From NCBI RefSeq assembly GCF_001038625.1, contig NZ_CP011803.1, positions 3,410,001 to 3,474,000 of the forward strand: a stretch of DNA of 64,000 nt, written 5' to 3'. This document shows positions 27,168 to 35,689 of the stretch, piece after piece; the stretch's first letter is position 1; the number at the start of each line of letters is the position of its first letter. The stretch comes from Clostridium carboxidivorans P7 (lineage in GTDB: Bacteria > Bacillota > Clostridia > Clostridiales > Clostridiaceae). The notes below the pieces were generated by a model. The model had not been told where the DNA came from and made no database searches. It worked only from the letters and a program-made list of their open reading frames with translations. The position numbers and the translations under genes were made by a program.

Positions 27168-27295
27168 AAACCTTCCCCAAAACAATAGTTTTAGGGAAGG
27201 TCATTATTTTACAAACAAACACCTTTTGTATTTAAACTTCCCCTTCAGATTAGACTTTTCCTTTCTGTTAGGTGGTATTATTTTCAATTAAAATT
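27168..27295 (-). promoter_or_regulatory. Attenuator-like leader of the ABC transporter cluster
   Basis: On the minus strand the leader contains a CACCT...AGGTG closing pair (about 27220-27275) enclosing ACAGAAAGGAAAAGTC and AATCTGAAGGGGAAG. A perfect terminator then follows (27168-27203: ACCTTCCC and AAAAC pair with GTTTT and GGGAAGGT, then TTTTTG), just before the permease start. This build is typical of a transcriptional riboswitch, but I cannot assign a class. It is not TPP, SAM, purine or T-box by eye. Confidence 0.5.
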
Positions 27296-27463
27296 AGAAC
27301 AATACTTATTTCATCAAATATCCCGGATACTATCCAAGCTATCTGATAAAATTGTATTTATAAGAAATATTTTATCATTACATTCAAAATTCATCAAGTT
27401 AATTTAATAACCACATACTGGATAACTATAAGCAAAATTCTCTTAACTTGCTTATATATGTAG

Positions 27464-27492
27464 TTGATATTATCTATTTTTGATGGTATATT
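27464..27492 (+). promoter_or_regulatory. Promoter of nadABC
   Basis: TTGATA (27464-27469) and TATATT (27487-27492) are 17 bp apart. Just downstream, TGTATA and TATACA (27504-27537) form a loose inverted repeat that could be an operator, for example for a NiaR-type repressor. That part is weak. Confidence 0.5.
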
Positions 27493-27551
27493 CTATATAT
27501 AGCTGTATATACACATGTAAAATAATATATGTATACACCGGAGGTATGAAT

Positions 27552-28466
27552 ATGAAAAATGATTTAAAGGATAAAATATTAAAGCTAAAAAAAGATAAGG
27601 GAGCAATAATTCTAGCTCATTATTACCAAAGACCTGAAATTCAAGATATTGCGGATGCTGTTGGAGATTCTTACTATCTAAGTAAAATCGCAAAGGATTG
27701 CAGTGAAAATATAATAGTTTTTTGTGGTGTCAAATTTATGGCTGAAAGTGCAAAGATATTATCGCCTGAAAAAACAGTTTTACTACCTGCCTTTGATGCT
27801 GGTTGTCCTATGGCTGATATGGCTAATCCTAATGACATTTTAACACTAAAAGATAAACATCCTAATGCTAAAGTTGTATGTTATATAAATTCTTCTGCTG
27901 AAGTTAAAGCAGTATCAGATGTATGCTGTACTTCATCTAATGCTGTAAATATAATAAATAATTTACAAGAGGATGAAATAATTTTTCTTCCTGATAAAAA
28001 TTTAGGAGAATATGTTCAGCAGCAAGTAAGAAATAAAAAAATTATACTTTGGAATGGCTTTTGCATAACTCACAAAAAAGTTTCAGCAGAAGAAATTCTA
28101 AAAGCTAAAAAGCTTCATCCTGGTATAAAAGTATTGGTACATCCTGAATGTGAAAAATCTGTGAGAGAACTTGCTGATTTTCTAGGAAGTACAGGCCAAA
28201 TAATAAATTTTGTAAACAATAGTACTGACAAAAAATTCTTAATTTGCACTGAAGAAGGTGTTCTTCATAAAATTAAGCTTAAAAATAAAGATAAGGAATT
28301 TTACATTCCGAATGGTGGCATGACCTGCATAAATATGAAAAAAACTTATTTAAATAATGTTTATGAAAGCCTACTAAATATGGAATATGCTATAGAAATA
28401 GATGAAAATATAAGAAAAAAAGCTTATAAAGCACTTATTAATATGCATGAACTTGGAGGAAAATAA
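27552..28466 (+). CDS. nadA: Quinolinate synthase
   Basis: 304 aa from the ATG at 27552, seven bases after GGAGG. It condenses iminoaspartate with dihydroxyacetone phosphate to quinolinate. The three cysteines expected to bind the oxygen-labile 4Fe-4S cluster are seen in FCGVKFMAES, HPECEKSVREL and GGMTCINMKK; AHYYQRPEIQDIAD and GDSYYLSKIA are further family blocks. First gene of nadA-nadB-nadC. Confidence 0.97.
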   Translation: MKNDLKDKILKLKKDKGAIILAHYYQRPEIQDIADAVGDSYYLSKIAKDCSENIIVFCGVKFMAESAKILSPEKTVLLPAFDAGCPMADMANPNDILTLKDKHPNAKVVCYINSSAEVKAVSDVCCTSSNAVNIINNLQEDEIIFLPDKNLGEYVQQQVRNKKIILWNGFCITHKKVSAEEILKAKKLHPGIKVLVHPECEKSVRELADFLGSTGQIINFVNNSTDKKFLICTEEGVLHKIKLKNKDKEFYIPNGGMTCINMKKTYLNNVYESLLNMEYAIEIDENIRKKAYKALINMHELGGK

Positions 28467-28467
28467 A

Positions 28468-29769
28468 ATGGATATTTATACTGATGTTTTAGTTATAGGT
28501 ACTGGAGTTTCAGGACTTTATTCAGCACTAAATTTAAGAGAAGATTTAAAAATAACAATGATTTCAAAAGGTAAAATAGACCAATGTAATACTGCTCTAG
28601 CACAGGGGGGTATTTCTGTAGCCAGAGGCACAAACGATATAGATTTATTTGTAAATGACACCTTAAAGGCAGGTTCCTACAAAAATGATATTAATGCAGT
28701 AAAAATACTTGCAGAAGAATCTATGGAAAACATAGATGCTCTTTGTAAAATGGATTTTGATTTTGATAGGGATAATGATGAATTGTCTTATACCAGAGAA
28801 GGAGCCCATAGCATAAATAGAATAGTTCATTATAAAGATAAAACTGGTAAAAAATTAGAAGAAACTCTCTTAAAACAAATTCCATCAAGAAAAAATATAA
28901 CTATTTTTGAAAACTGCACCATGCTGGACATTTTAAAAAAAGATAATGTTTGTGCAGGTGCTTTATGTATAAAGGATGATATTCAATTTAATATTCATGC
29001 TAAAATTACAATTATGGCTGCTGGAGGTATTGGTGGTTTATTTAGAAATTCCACTAATCAAAAAATATTAACTGCAGATGGAGTTGCTGTAGCTTTAAAA
29101 AATAACATAAAAGTAAAAAATCTGGGCTATATTCAATTTCATCCTACAGCTTTCTTCAACTCTAATGAACATGAGAGAAAATTTTTAATATCAGAATCTG
29201 TTAGAGGTGAAGGCGGAAAGCTTATAAATTGTAATGGAAATAGATTTGTAGACGAATTGCTTCCTAGAGATGTAGTTACCAAATATATATATGAAGAAGA
29301 AAAAAACACCCATACTTCAAATGTGTATCTTGATGTAACCTTTATGGAAGAAGAATTCTTGAAAAACAGATTTCCAACTATATATAAAAAGTGTTTAGAA
29401 AATGGAATAAATATCTCTAAAGAACCTATCCCTGTTTCTCCAGCTCAACATTATTTTATGGGTGGCATAGAAGTAGACACCTTTGGAAAAACTTCCATGG
29501 AAAATCTTTTTGCTTTTGGTGAATGCAGCTGTACTGGTGTTCACGGAGCTAACAGGCTTGCAAGCAATTCTTTGCTAGAAGCATTGGTATTTTCAAAACG
29601 TGGTACTAAAAAAATAAATAAAAATATTTCAAATATCCCTATGATTAATATTGATTCACCTTCACTTAATTATGATAAAAAATACTATGAAGACTTAAAC
29701 AACAAAATATTTATAGAATCCCTAGTTAAAGAGAGAGGAGACATAAAAAATGAATTGGTTAATTGCTGA
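28468..29769 (+). CDS. nadB: L-aspartate oxidase
   Basis: 433 aa from the ATG at 28468, one base after the nadA stop, with GGAGG inside nadA. It oxidises L-aspartate to iminoaspartate for NadA. The FAD-binding motif is VIGTGVSGLYSA; ALAQGGISVA, GGIGGLFRNSTN and the C-terminal GECSCTGVHGANRLASNSLLEALVF are typical. It is about 100 residues shorter than E. coli NadB at the C-terminus, as common in clostridia. Under anaerobic conditions fumarate is the likely electron acceptor. Confidence 0.96.
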   Translation: MDIYTDVLVIGTGVSGLYSALNLREDLKITMISKGKIDQCNTALAQGGISVARGTNDIDLFVNDTLKAGSYKNDINAVKILAEESMENIDALCKMDFDFDRDNDELSYTREGAHSINRIVHYKDKTGKKLEETLLKQIPSRKNITIFENCTMLDILKKDNVCAGALCIKDDIQFNIHAKITIMAAGGIGGLFRNSTNQKILTADGVAVALKNNIKVKNLGYIQFHPTAFFNSNEHERKFLISESVRGEGGKLINCNGNRFVDELLPRDVVTKYIYEEEKNTHTSNVYLDVTFMEEEFLKNRFPTIYKKCLENGINISKEPIPVSPAQHYFMGGIEVDTFGKTSMENLFAFGECSCTGVHGANRLASNSLLEALVFSKRGTKKINKNISNIPMINIDSPSLNYDKKYYEDLNNKIFIESLVKERGDIKNELVNC

Positions 29770-30583
29770 TAAAATAATAAAAAATGCTCTCAATGAAGAT
29801 ATTTCTTATGGAGATATAACCACAGAATCTATTATAAAAAATTATAAAAAAGCCAAAGTAGATTTAATAGCAAAAGAAGATGGAATAATATGTGGTTTAG
29901 AGGTTTTTAAAAGAGTTTTTACTATTCTTCAAAATGCTGAAGTTGAATTCTTTGTGGAAGATGGTGATTCTGTTTTTAAAGGTAAAAAAATAGGACAAAT
30001 TTCTGGAGATGTACGAATTCTCCTCACTGGTGAAAGAGTTGCCTTAAATTTTCTCCAAAGAATGAGCGGAATCGCAACTCTTACAAGAAAGTTTGCAACC
30101 GAACTTGAAAATACTAAAATTAAACTTTTAGATACACGAAAAACTACTCCTAATTTAAGAATATTTGAAAAGTATGCTGTAACCATTGGTGGAGGCTGTA
30201 ATCATAGATTTGGACTTAATGATGGAGTTCTCATAAAGGACAATCATATAGCTGCTGCTGGAAATATTAAAAATGCAGTTAACATGGTAAGACTTAATGC
30301 CCCATTTGTTAGAAAAATTGAAGTTGAAGTTGAAAATTTAGATCAATTAGTTGAAGCCTTAGAAGCCAAAGTTGATATAGTGATGTTAGATAATATGGAC
30401 ATACCTTCAATGGAATCTGCCATAAAGATAATAAATGGTAAAGCTGAAATAGAAGTTTCAGGCAATGTAGATTTGAAAAGTATTAAAAATTTATCCAAAT
30501 TAAATATAAATTATATATCCACAGGTACTCTAACACATTCTTTTAAGGTTTTAGATTTAAGTATGAAAAATCTAACATATTAA
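29750..30583 (+). CDS. nadC: Nicotinate-nucleotide pyrophosphorylase (quinolinate phosphoribosyltransferase)
   Basis: 277 aa. It converts quinolinate and PRPP to nicotinate mononucleotide. Motifs are EDISYGDITTESI, LNFLQRMSGIATLT, LLDTRKTTPNLR, GGGCNHRFGLNDGVLIKDNH and EVEVENLDQ. It overlaps the end of nadB by 20 bp. The unit makes NAD from aspartate de novo. Confidence 0.97.
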   Translation: MNWLIADKIIKNALNEDISYGDITTESIIKNYKKAKVDLIAKEDGIICGLEVFKRVFTILQNAEVEFFVEDGDSVFKGKKIGQISGDVRILLTGERVALNFLQRMSGIATLTRKFATELENTKIKLLDTRKTTPNLRIFEKYAVTIGGGCNHRFGLNDGVLIKDNHIAAAGNIKNAVNMVRLNAPFVRKIEVEVENLDQLVEALEAKVDIVMLDNMDIPSMESAIKIINGKAEIEVSGNVDLKSIKNLSKLNINYISTGTLTHSFKVLDLSMKNLTY

Positions 30584-30655
30584 ACCATGTATAAACCTCC
30601 TCTTAAAAGTAAAAATAAATATGTGTTAATTACAATATAAAAGGAGGATTCATAT

Positions 30656-31045
30656 ATGACAAATAAACAAGATACTGATAGAGAATTACAAAAAAGAAGG
30701 ATTCAAGAACAAAATGAAAATAAAATAAATCAATTGATTAATACTGTAGAAAATTATACAAGAACTGAAAGACACTTAGAGCAGCACTCAGACATAGGAG
30801 ACCCTGAAAGACTTGAACGTGCAGAAGAAGTTCAAAGTGAAAGAAAATCTGAAATTGACCATTTAAAAAATAATATTGTATATGGTAATGAATCTTTAAA
30901 TAATAACTTAGAAAATTTAAGAGAAAATTATGATGATACACAGGAATATATAAGCCATTATGGTTCACAAATGAGTGATGAGGATCTTAAAAATTTAAAA
31001 GAAAAGCAGCAAAATAGATTAGAAGAACTTGACAGACAAAAATAA
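30656..31045 (+). CDS. Small hydrophilic coiled-coil protein of unknown function
   Basis: 129 aa, very rich in Glu, Asn, Gln, Lys and Arg, with no cysteine, signal peptide or membrane segment. Heptad-like stretches throughout suggest alpha-helical coiled coil. Start ATG behind AAGGAGG. No family recognised. Highly charged proteins like this are common among clostridial spore-associated products, but that is only a guess. It ends at a shared terminator with the convergent permease. Confidence 0.7.
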   Translation: MTNKQDTDRELQKRRIQEQNENKINQLINTVENYTRTERHLEQHSDIGDPERLERAEEVQSERKSEIDHLKNNIVYGNESLNNNLENLRENYDDTQEYISHYGSQMSDEDLKNLKEKQQNRLEELDRQK

Positions 31046-31136
31046 TGAAATTTTTTTCAAATCAGATAAAGCTCATTAACCATTTATAACTTATTTTTTA
31101 TTTGATAAATTAAAAATAAATACTCATTGGTATAAA

Positions 31137-31187
31137 TAATAAAGTTCAGTTAAATTCTTCATACTACAAATTTAGCTGAACTTTATT
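31137..31187. terminator. Bidirectional terminator
   Basis: AATAAAGTTCAG and TAAATT arms pair with AAATTTA and CTGAACTTTATT. It serves the convergent genes on both sides. Confidence 0.8.
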
Positions 31188-31192
31188 TAATT

Positions 31193-32566
31193 CTATAAAA
31201 ATATTATAGCTGTTATAATAGTACATATAACTCCTATAAATACAGGTATCAAATTCTTTTTTGCAAGCTCAAAAGGCTGCACATCGCATATAGCAGCAAT
31301 AGGTACTAAACTCCATGGAATTATGGTTCCTCCGCCAACCCATATAGTTATTATCTGTCCTAAAGCTGCAAGCCCCTCTTTATTTATATTAATACTAGAA
31401 GAAAAAACTTGTGCCAAGGTTCCTATAAGAGGTAACCCGGAAAATCCTGAACCTCCAACTCCTAAAAGAGCACTTATAGATGACTGCATTATTATTACCG
31501 AAACTTTATTTATAGGAAACCTTTGAGATACATATAAGCCTACATCTGAAAGAATTCCTGTAGAACCCGCTCCTTTGCCTAATATTTGCAAGGCAGTTTC
31601 CTTACTTCCGAGAAAAAAGAAAGCCCCTATAATAATAACTGGAGCAAATACCTTCATACCAAATATAAAACCATCCTTTATACTCCCTGCCACTTCTCCT
31701 AACGCTCTTTTAAAACTATATTTTATTATAGAAACTACCACAGTAACTATTACTGCAGTACCACCTATAAGCGACGTAGCTTCTGCTCCCTTCAATTTAA
31801 ATTTATATATTAAAAATATGTCCATAATAAATATTAAAGGTGTAACTACAGCTATTATTTTTGTAGATATTTTTACTAAAACATTCCTAACTTCATTAAC
31901 TTCTTTTAATTTTTCTTTTGGACTTTTTATAATATCTCTTTTCATCATAATAAAAGAACTCACAATGGTTGATATACTCATTACTGACCAAAGTAATAAG
32001 CTAGCTTTTATTAAATAAAATGGATTATTAATTCCTAATGCTTTAGACGTAATGGCTGGTGCTGCTTGTATGAAAAAATCACTTGATAGTGCCATTCCAT
32101 TGCCGAACAAATTTAAAGTCACTGCCACCCAAATAGCTGGCAAGCCAGATTTTAGAGCTGCCGGCACCATTATAGTTCCTATAAAAGCTACTGCAGGCGT
32201 TGGCCATATAAACCATGATACAATAAGCATAGTAAACCCTAGTATAAAAAAAGATAGTGTAGGATTTGTCATAAACTTTTTCATAGGTTTTACCATAAAT
32301 TCGTCTGCTCTAATATCCCTTAATGATTTAGACATAGCACTTATTAACGAAATTATAACTATTATTTCAATGAATTCTCTTGCAGATACCACTAATGCCT
32401 TATATATAATTTGTACTGAATTTAAAACATTTCCTGTAGCAATATATCCTATAATTCCTATTCCTATAAGACAGGGTAAAACTATATCTTTTTTATAAAT
32501 CATCATAATTAAAATAAATACTATAACTGCCAAATACATATAATGAAGCATTCCTATTTGTACCAT
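31193..32566 (-). CDS. Polytopic membrane permease, ion-transporter-superfamily-like
   Basis: 457 aa from the ATG at 32566 (GGAG upstream). About 11-12 hydrophobic segments cover the length. Conserved-looking blocks are PTPAVAFIGTIMVPAALKSGLPAIWVAVTLNLFGNGMALSSD and GVGGSGFSGLPLIGTLAQ, with polar glycine-rich turns like those of GntP/DcuC/CitT-type carriers. I cannot name the substrate; an organic anion is likely by resemblance. Monocistronic, with the inverted-repeat region upstream. Confidence 0.65.
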   Translation of the reverse strand: MVQIGMLHYMYLAVIVFILIMMIYKKDIVLPCLIGIGIIGYIATGNVLNSVQIIYKALVVSAREFIEIIVIISLISAMSKSLRDIRADEFMVKPMKKFMTNPTLSFFILGFTMLIVSWFIWPTPAVAFIGTIMVPAALKSGLPAIWVAVTLNLFGNGMALSSDFFIQAAPAITSKALGINNPFYLIKASLLLWSVMSISTIVSSFIMMKRDIIKSPKEKLKEVNEVRNVLVKISTKIIAVVTPLIFIMDIFLIYKFKLKGAEATSLIGGTAVIVTVVVSIIKYSFKRALGEVAGSIKDGFIFGMKVFAPVIIIGAFFFLGSKETALQILGKGAGSTGILSDVGLYVSQRFPINKVSVIIMQSSISALLGVGGSGFSGLPLIGTLAQVFSSSININKEGLAALGQIITIWVGGGTIIPWSLVPIAAICDVQPFELAKKNLIPVFIGVICTIITAIIFL

Positions 32567-32639
32567 AACACTCCAACTTTCTATAAAAATTATCAATATG
32601 ATATATTATTATGTCCATATACATGCATTTTACAATGGC

Positions 32640-33025
32640 AAACTAAATCAAATACTGAATTACTTCTAGGTCAACTTATAAAAATTATGCGACGTAAAGG
32701 TGCAGTGAAAGTTTGGATTTTAATTTTCATTTCGTGATATATGATAAGGGTGTCATCACGGCTAAATGTTTTAATTATTCTAAAGCTCGAAATTTTTGAA
32801 AGCCTAAGAACTTTGTCAAACTCGGTTCCCTCAAACAAGACTAAAGTTCTAAGGCTTTCAAAAATTTTGAGCTAAGAATAACACTAAAACAATTTAGCTA
32901 ATGTTATGACACCCTTATCATATATCACTGCATAAAAGTTAAAATTCAAACTAGTAACTTCAATTGTACGCACATAATTAAATTGTTATAAGTCACTTTA
33001 GAAATTGAAAATTATATTTAACCAT
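32640..33025. repeat. Long imperfect inverted repeat (about 385 bp), core at 32734-32928
   Basis: The core arms 32734-32756 and 32906-32928 (GTGATATATGATAAGGGTGTCAT) are perfectly complementary over 23 bp. Inside, AAATTTTTGAAAGCCT and AGAACTTT pair again with their complements. Outside the core the symmetry continues more weakly (AGTTTG/ATTTTAA, ACTTATAA) to about 32640 and 33025. No ORF lies within. It looks like a palindromic mobile-element remnant or a large hairpin element. Confidence 0.75.
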
Positions 33026-33246
33026 AGCTTATAATACTTAAAACTACGGCGGAGCCTGCTGTTTTACTAGTATATTTAGTTTAAATATCAGCTTTTTTAT
33101 TTTATGGAAACATTTTAAAAGGGATTGAGAATTTAAGTTGTTAAAATAGTCAACGTATGCATAAACTAGTTATTAAGTATTATGAAAGCTGCATTTTTTA
33201 TTGAGAGTCATATCATAATGTATTATGTGTACACGTAATGCACAAA
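33026..33246. other. AT-rich spacer between two inverted-repeat elements
   Basis: No gene, promoter or structured RNA was recognised here. It separates the long imperfect repeat from the hairpin element next to trpP. Confidence 0.5.
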
Positions 33247-33365
33247 GAAGTAACTTTCAACTGCATGGAGACTGATATATGCTGTGAAGGAAGATTAGAA
33301 CTTCTTAATGAAGTGAGGTTTCCTTCACAGCATATATCAGGCGGAATACAGTTGAAAGTTACTTC
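33247..33365. repeat. 45-bp-arm inverted repeat downstream of trpP
   Basis: Arms 33247-33291 and 33321-33365 are complementary except for about seven positions. They contain GAAGTAACTTTCAACTG and TGATATATGCTGTGAAGGA; the 29-base loop holds its own small hairpin. It lies directly after the trpP stop and may act as a terminator, or be a hairpin-type mobile element. Confidence 0.75.
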
Positions 33366-33383
33366 GCTTAAGTCGCAATATGC

Positions 33384-33893
33384 TTATATTGCTGCTTTCC
33401 TTTTAAGTGCTACATTTATAGCATTAAATAAAACCGAACCTGCAACAGTATTTATAACAACAGCTGGAAGTACTACTGATAAAAATAATACACGGAAACT
33501 AGTTGGAAGTCCTACCATAATTGAAGCTAATGACAAAAATGCTGTACCACTTATAAGTGTTCCTATAGCTGTAGTTATAATTATTTTTATTTGATTATTC
33601 AAAGCTTTCCTAATAGGTTTTAAGAATAAAAACATTAAATTGGTAGTTATTAATTTATCTATTACATTTGGTATTTGTCCACCTGGAAATCCTGTAGTTG
33701 CAGCTGCTAATATACCTGCTATAAGTCCTGCACTTATACAAGATTTATAATCCTCATTTAGTATCATTATTATAAATAGCATAGCTAGTGAAAAATCTGG
33801 TTTCATTCCAAGTACTAGTGGAGGTGTTATTTGATGCAATACTGCACCTATAGCTAAAAGTAGCGAATTTGTGATTAATCTTTTTAAATTCAT
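33384..33893 (-). CDS. trpP: Tryptophan transporter TrpP
   Basis: 169 aa with about five hydrophobic segments. ITPPLVLGMKPDFSLAMLFIIMILN and LIAGILAAATTGFPGGQIPN are hallmarks of the TrpP family of Firmicutes. It imports tryptophan. A T-box leader with a UGG (Trp) specifier lies upstream, which supports the substrate. Start ATG behind AAGGAGAG. Confidence 0.93.
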   Translation of the reverse strand: MNLKRLITNSLLLAIGAVLHQITPPLVLGMKPDFSLAMLFIIMILNEDYKSCISAGLIAGILAAATTGFPGGQIPNVIDKLITTNLMFLFLKPIRKALNNQIKIIITTAIGTLISGTAFLSLASIMVGLPTSFRVLFLSVVLPAVVINTVAGSVLFNAINVALKRKAAI

Positions 33894-34052
33894 AATAAAT
33901 CTCTCCTTTTTAATTAAAAATCAATAATTATTTTTAAATATACAATTTAAATTTCCAAAATTAATTAACATTTGTGTAATAAATGATGCCTTGTAATTTA
34001 AATACTAATCAAATTTATATAAAAAGCCGGCTTATAAATTTGCATAAAAAAA

Positions 34053-34330
34053 CTCCGTCCTAAAAAATATATTAGGACGGAGATACTTCCGCGGTACCAC
34101 CTAAATTGTGTACTAAAACACCACTCTTTCAGATACTAACATATCCTATCCATTGTAACGTACGGATAACGGTAACCACTACTCTTCAAAATCTTGAATT
34201 TCGATTTACTCCTAAAAGGTCCATTCACCATTCGTTATCGTATTGAGATTCCACCACCCTCAACTCTCTATGACTAAACAACCTGGTTACTCTTCCTCAT
34301 CAAAGGATTTATTTTTAAATTGTTTATATA
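34053..34330 (-). promoter_or_regulatory. Tryptophan T-box leader of trpP
   Basis: The minus strand carries a Stem I with AGAGAG, GGTGG and the specifier loop GAATGGACC, in which TGG (34221-34223) reads Trp. The T-box itself is TTTAGGTGGTACCGCGG (34089-34105), followed by the terminator CTCCGTCCTAA with TTAGGACGGAG and a T-run (34053-34082). Uncharged tRNA-Trp should stabilise the antiterminator and allow trpP expression. Confidence 0.93.
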
Positions 34331-34396
34331 ATATCATTTTAATTAAAACATGTCAACTATTTTTTTAACTTTATTTTAAGATAATTAATTTTCAAA

Positions 34397-35074
34397 TTAC
34401 TTACATACACTTTTTATAGCTTCACAAAGTATTTCAGAGAACTTTTGTCCACAAGAAGGCAGTTTGATTTTTTTATGTGGAATTATTCTTAGTATAACTG
34501 GTAATTCTATGTGATAGCTAATCCACCTTTTATCTATTATTGTAGAAGATTTTGTGGCTTTAAAATATACTTTATCAAAATTTGCATTTATCTTAAGTTC
34601 CTTAATCTTACAAATATCTTTATCTTCTCTATCTTCACTCCATTTTCTACAAATAATACTTTCTAGACTTTCTTTCAATTCTAATGCATATTTTTCATCT
34701 TCTTTACATCCACTGGATATTTCTATATTATTTCCCGAATGTTCCATACCATGTCCATGAATTTCTATCAAGTATCTAGGATCACATTTTTTAAGGGCTG
34801 TATAATAATCACTGTAATTATCATTGTGATTTTTATTTACATCTATGAAATAATTACACGCACACAAAAAAGAAGCTTTAAGCTTTTCCGCAATGTAATT
34901 TCCTATGTATCCCGCATTTTCATCACTATAGGGATGAGAATCACATGGCATCTTTATTGTACCAGATGGAGTATGATGAGGCACTCCTATAACTATATTT
35001 GATTCTTCTTTTATATCAGCAATAAATATGCTTGCATTATCAATTTTCAAAATATTTGTATACAGAACCACCAT
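34397..35074 (-). CDS. N-formylglutamate amidohydrolase-like protein
   Basis: 225 aa, cytoplasmic. GVPHHTPSG, SHPYSDENAGYIGNY, FIDVNKNHND and LIEIHGHGMEH resemble the zinc-site blocks of the FGase-like metallohydrolase family. There is no histidine-degradation gene nearby, so formylglutamate is not the likely substrate. The start is uncertain: AAGGAG touches the first ATG, and the next codon, GTG, would be better spaced. Confidence 0.65.
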   Translation of the reverse strand: MVVLYTNILKIDNASIFIADIKEESNIVIGVPHHTPSGTIKMPCDSHPYSDENAGYIGNYIAEKLKASFLCACNYFIDVNKNHNDNYSDYYTALKKCDPRYLIEIHGHGMEHSGNNIEISSGCKEDEKYALELKESLESIICRKWSEDREDKDICKIKELKINANFDKVYFKATKSSTIIDKRWISYHIELPVILRIIPHKKIKLPSCGQKFSEILCEAIKSVCK

Positions 35075-35189
35075 CTCCTTTTTTGCCTTAATATTATTTT
35101 AACACATCCAATTGATTTTTAAACATATCAGCACACAAGTATAAAAGTTTTTTTACAGGAAAATATAAATACGAAAGGAGTGCTTAGCT

Positions 35190-35333
35190 ATGCCAAAAAA
35201 GAAACCAAATATATATAACAGAGAAGATCTATATACAAGAGATAAAGAATTTAGAAATGAACCTAAATACGAAGACGAAAAACGACAACAGAAGGAAACA
35301 CCTGGAGTATCCGGTAAATTTTCTGGAAGATAG
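35190..35333 (+). CDS. Small basic protein of unknown function (47 aa)
   Basis: It starts at ATG after GAAAGGAG and reads MPKKKPNIYNREDLYTRDKE onward, ending VSGKFSGR. It is strongly charged, with no membrane segment. It lies 12 bp before a second small gene that begins similarly (KKKP). It resembles small clostridial spore-associated peptides in style only. Confidence 0.6.
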   Translation: MPKKKPNIYNREDLYTRDKEFRNEPKYEDEKRQQKETPGVSGKFSGR

Positions 35334-35345
35334 GAGGTTATACTT

Positions 35346-35516
35346 ATGACTAAAAAGAAACCACATCATGGCGAGGATGCAAAGCTTAGATCTGCATTAG
35401 ATCACAGCGATAATAGCCAAGAATCCCAAAATGGATATATGGAAAGAGGAAATCCATCTGTTTATGCAGCAAAAGGAAGAGTTATGCGCAATAATGATAA
35501 TGGTTCACACATTTAA
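35346..35516 (+). CDS. Small basic protein of unknown function (56 aa)
   Basis: ATG start; its GGAGG overlaps the stop of the preceding gene (TAGGAGG), so the two are co-translated. The sequence begins MTKKKPHHGEDAKLRSALDH and ends VMRNNDNGSHI. Hydrophilic; no recognised family. Confidence 0.6.
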   Translation: MTKKKPHHGEDAKLRSALDHSDNSQESQNGYMERGNPSVYAAKGRVMRNNDNGSHI

Positions 35517-35643
35517 TACTAAAATAACTACTAAATAAACTTCTTCTTAAATTACTTTCACAAATTGGTTAAAAATAACTTTTAATTAATGCTTATTTTG
35601 TTTAGTTTTTTTCCTTATTTTTCATTCTCCAATAATAAAAAAC

Positions 35644-35683
35644 AAGGAAGAACCTGTAACTTTTCTAAGTTCAGGTTCTTCTT
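35644..35683 (-). terminator. Terminator of pflA
   Basis: AAGAACCTG-ACTT pairs with AAGT-CAGGTTCTT; the minus strand then reads CCTTGTTTTTT. Confidence 0.75.
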
Positions 35684-35689
35684 TACTTT

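Noticed and set aside
27168..27295. TPP, SAM or T-box riboswitch for the ABC leader
   Set aside because: None of the diagnostic blocks (CTGAGA, the SAM-I core or GGTGGNACCGCG on the correct strand) is present.
31323..32498. Several plus-strand ORFs (67-148 aa) opposite the permease gene
   Set aside because: Antisense to a membrane protein gene. Their composition mirrors its codons, and no start signals are present.
33238..33594. Plus-strand ORF of 118 aa
   Set aside because: It runs through the hairpin element and then antisense to trpP, with no binding site.
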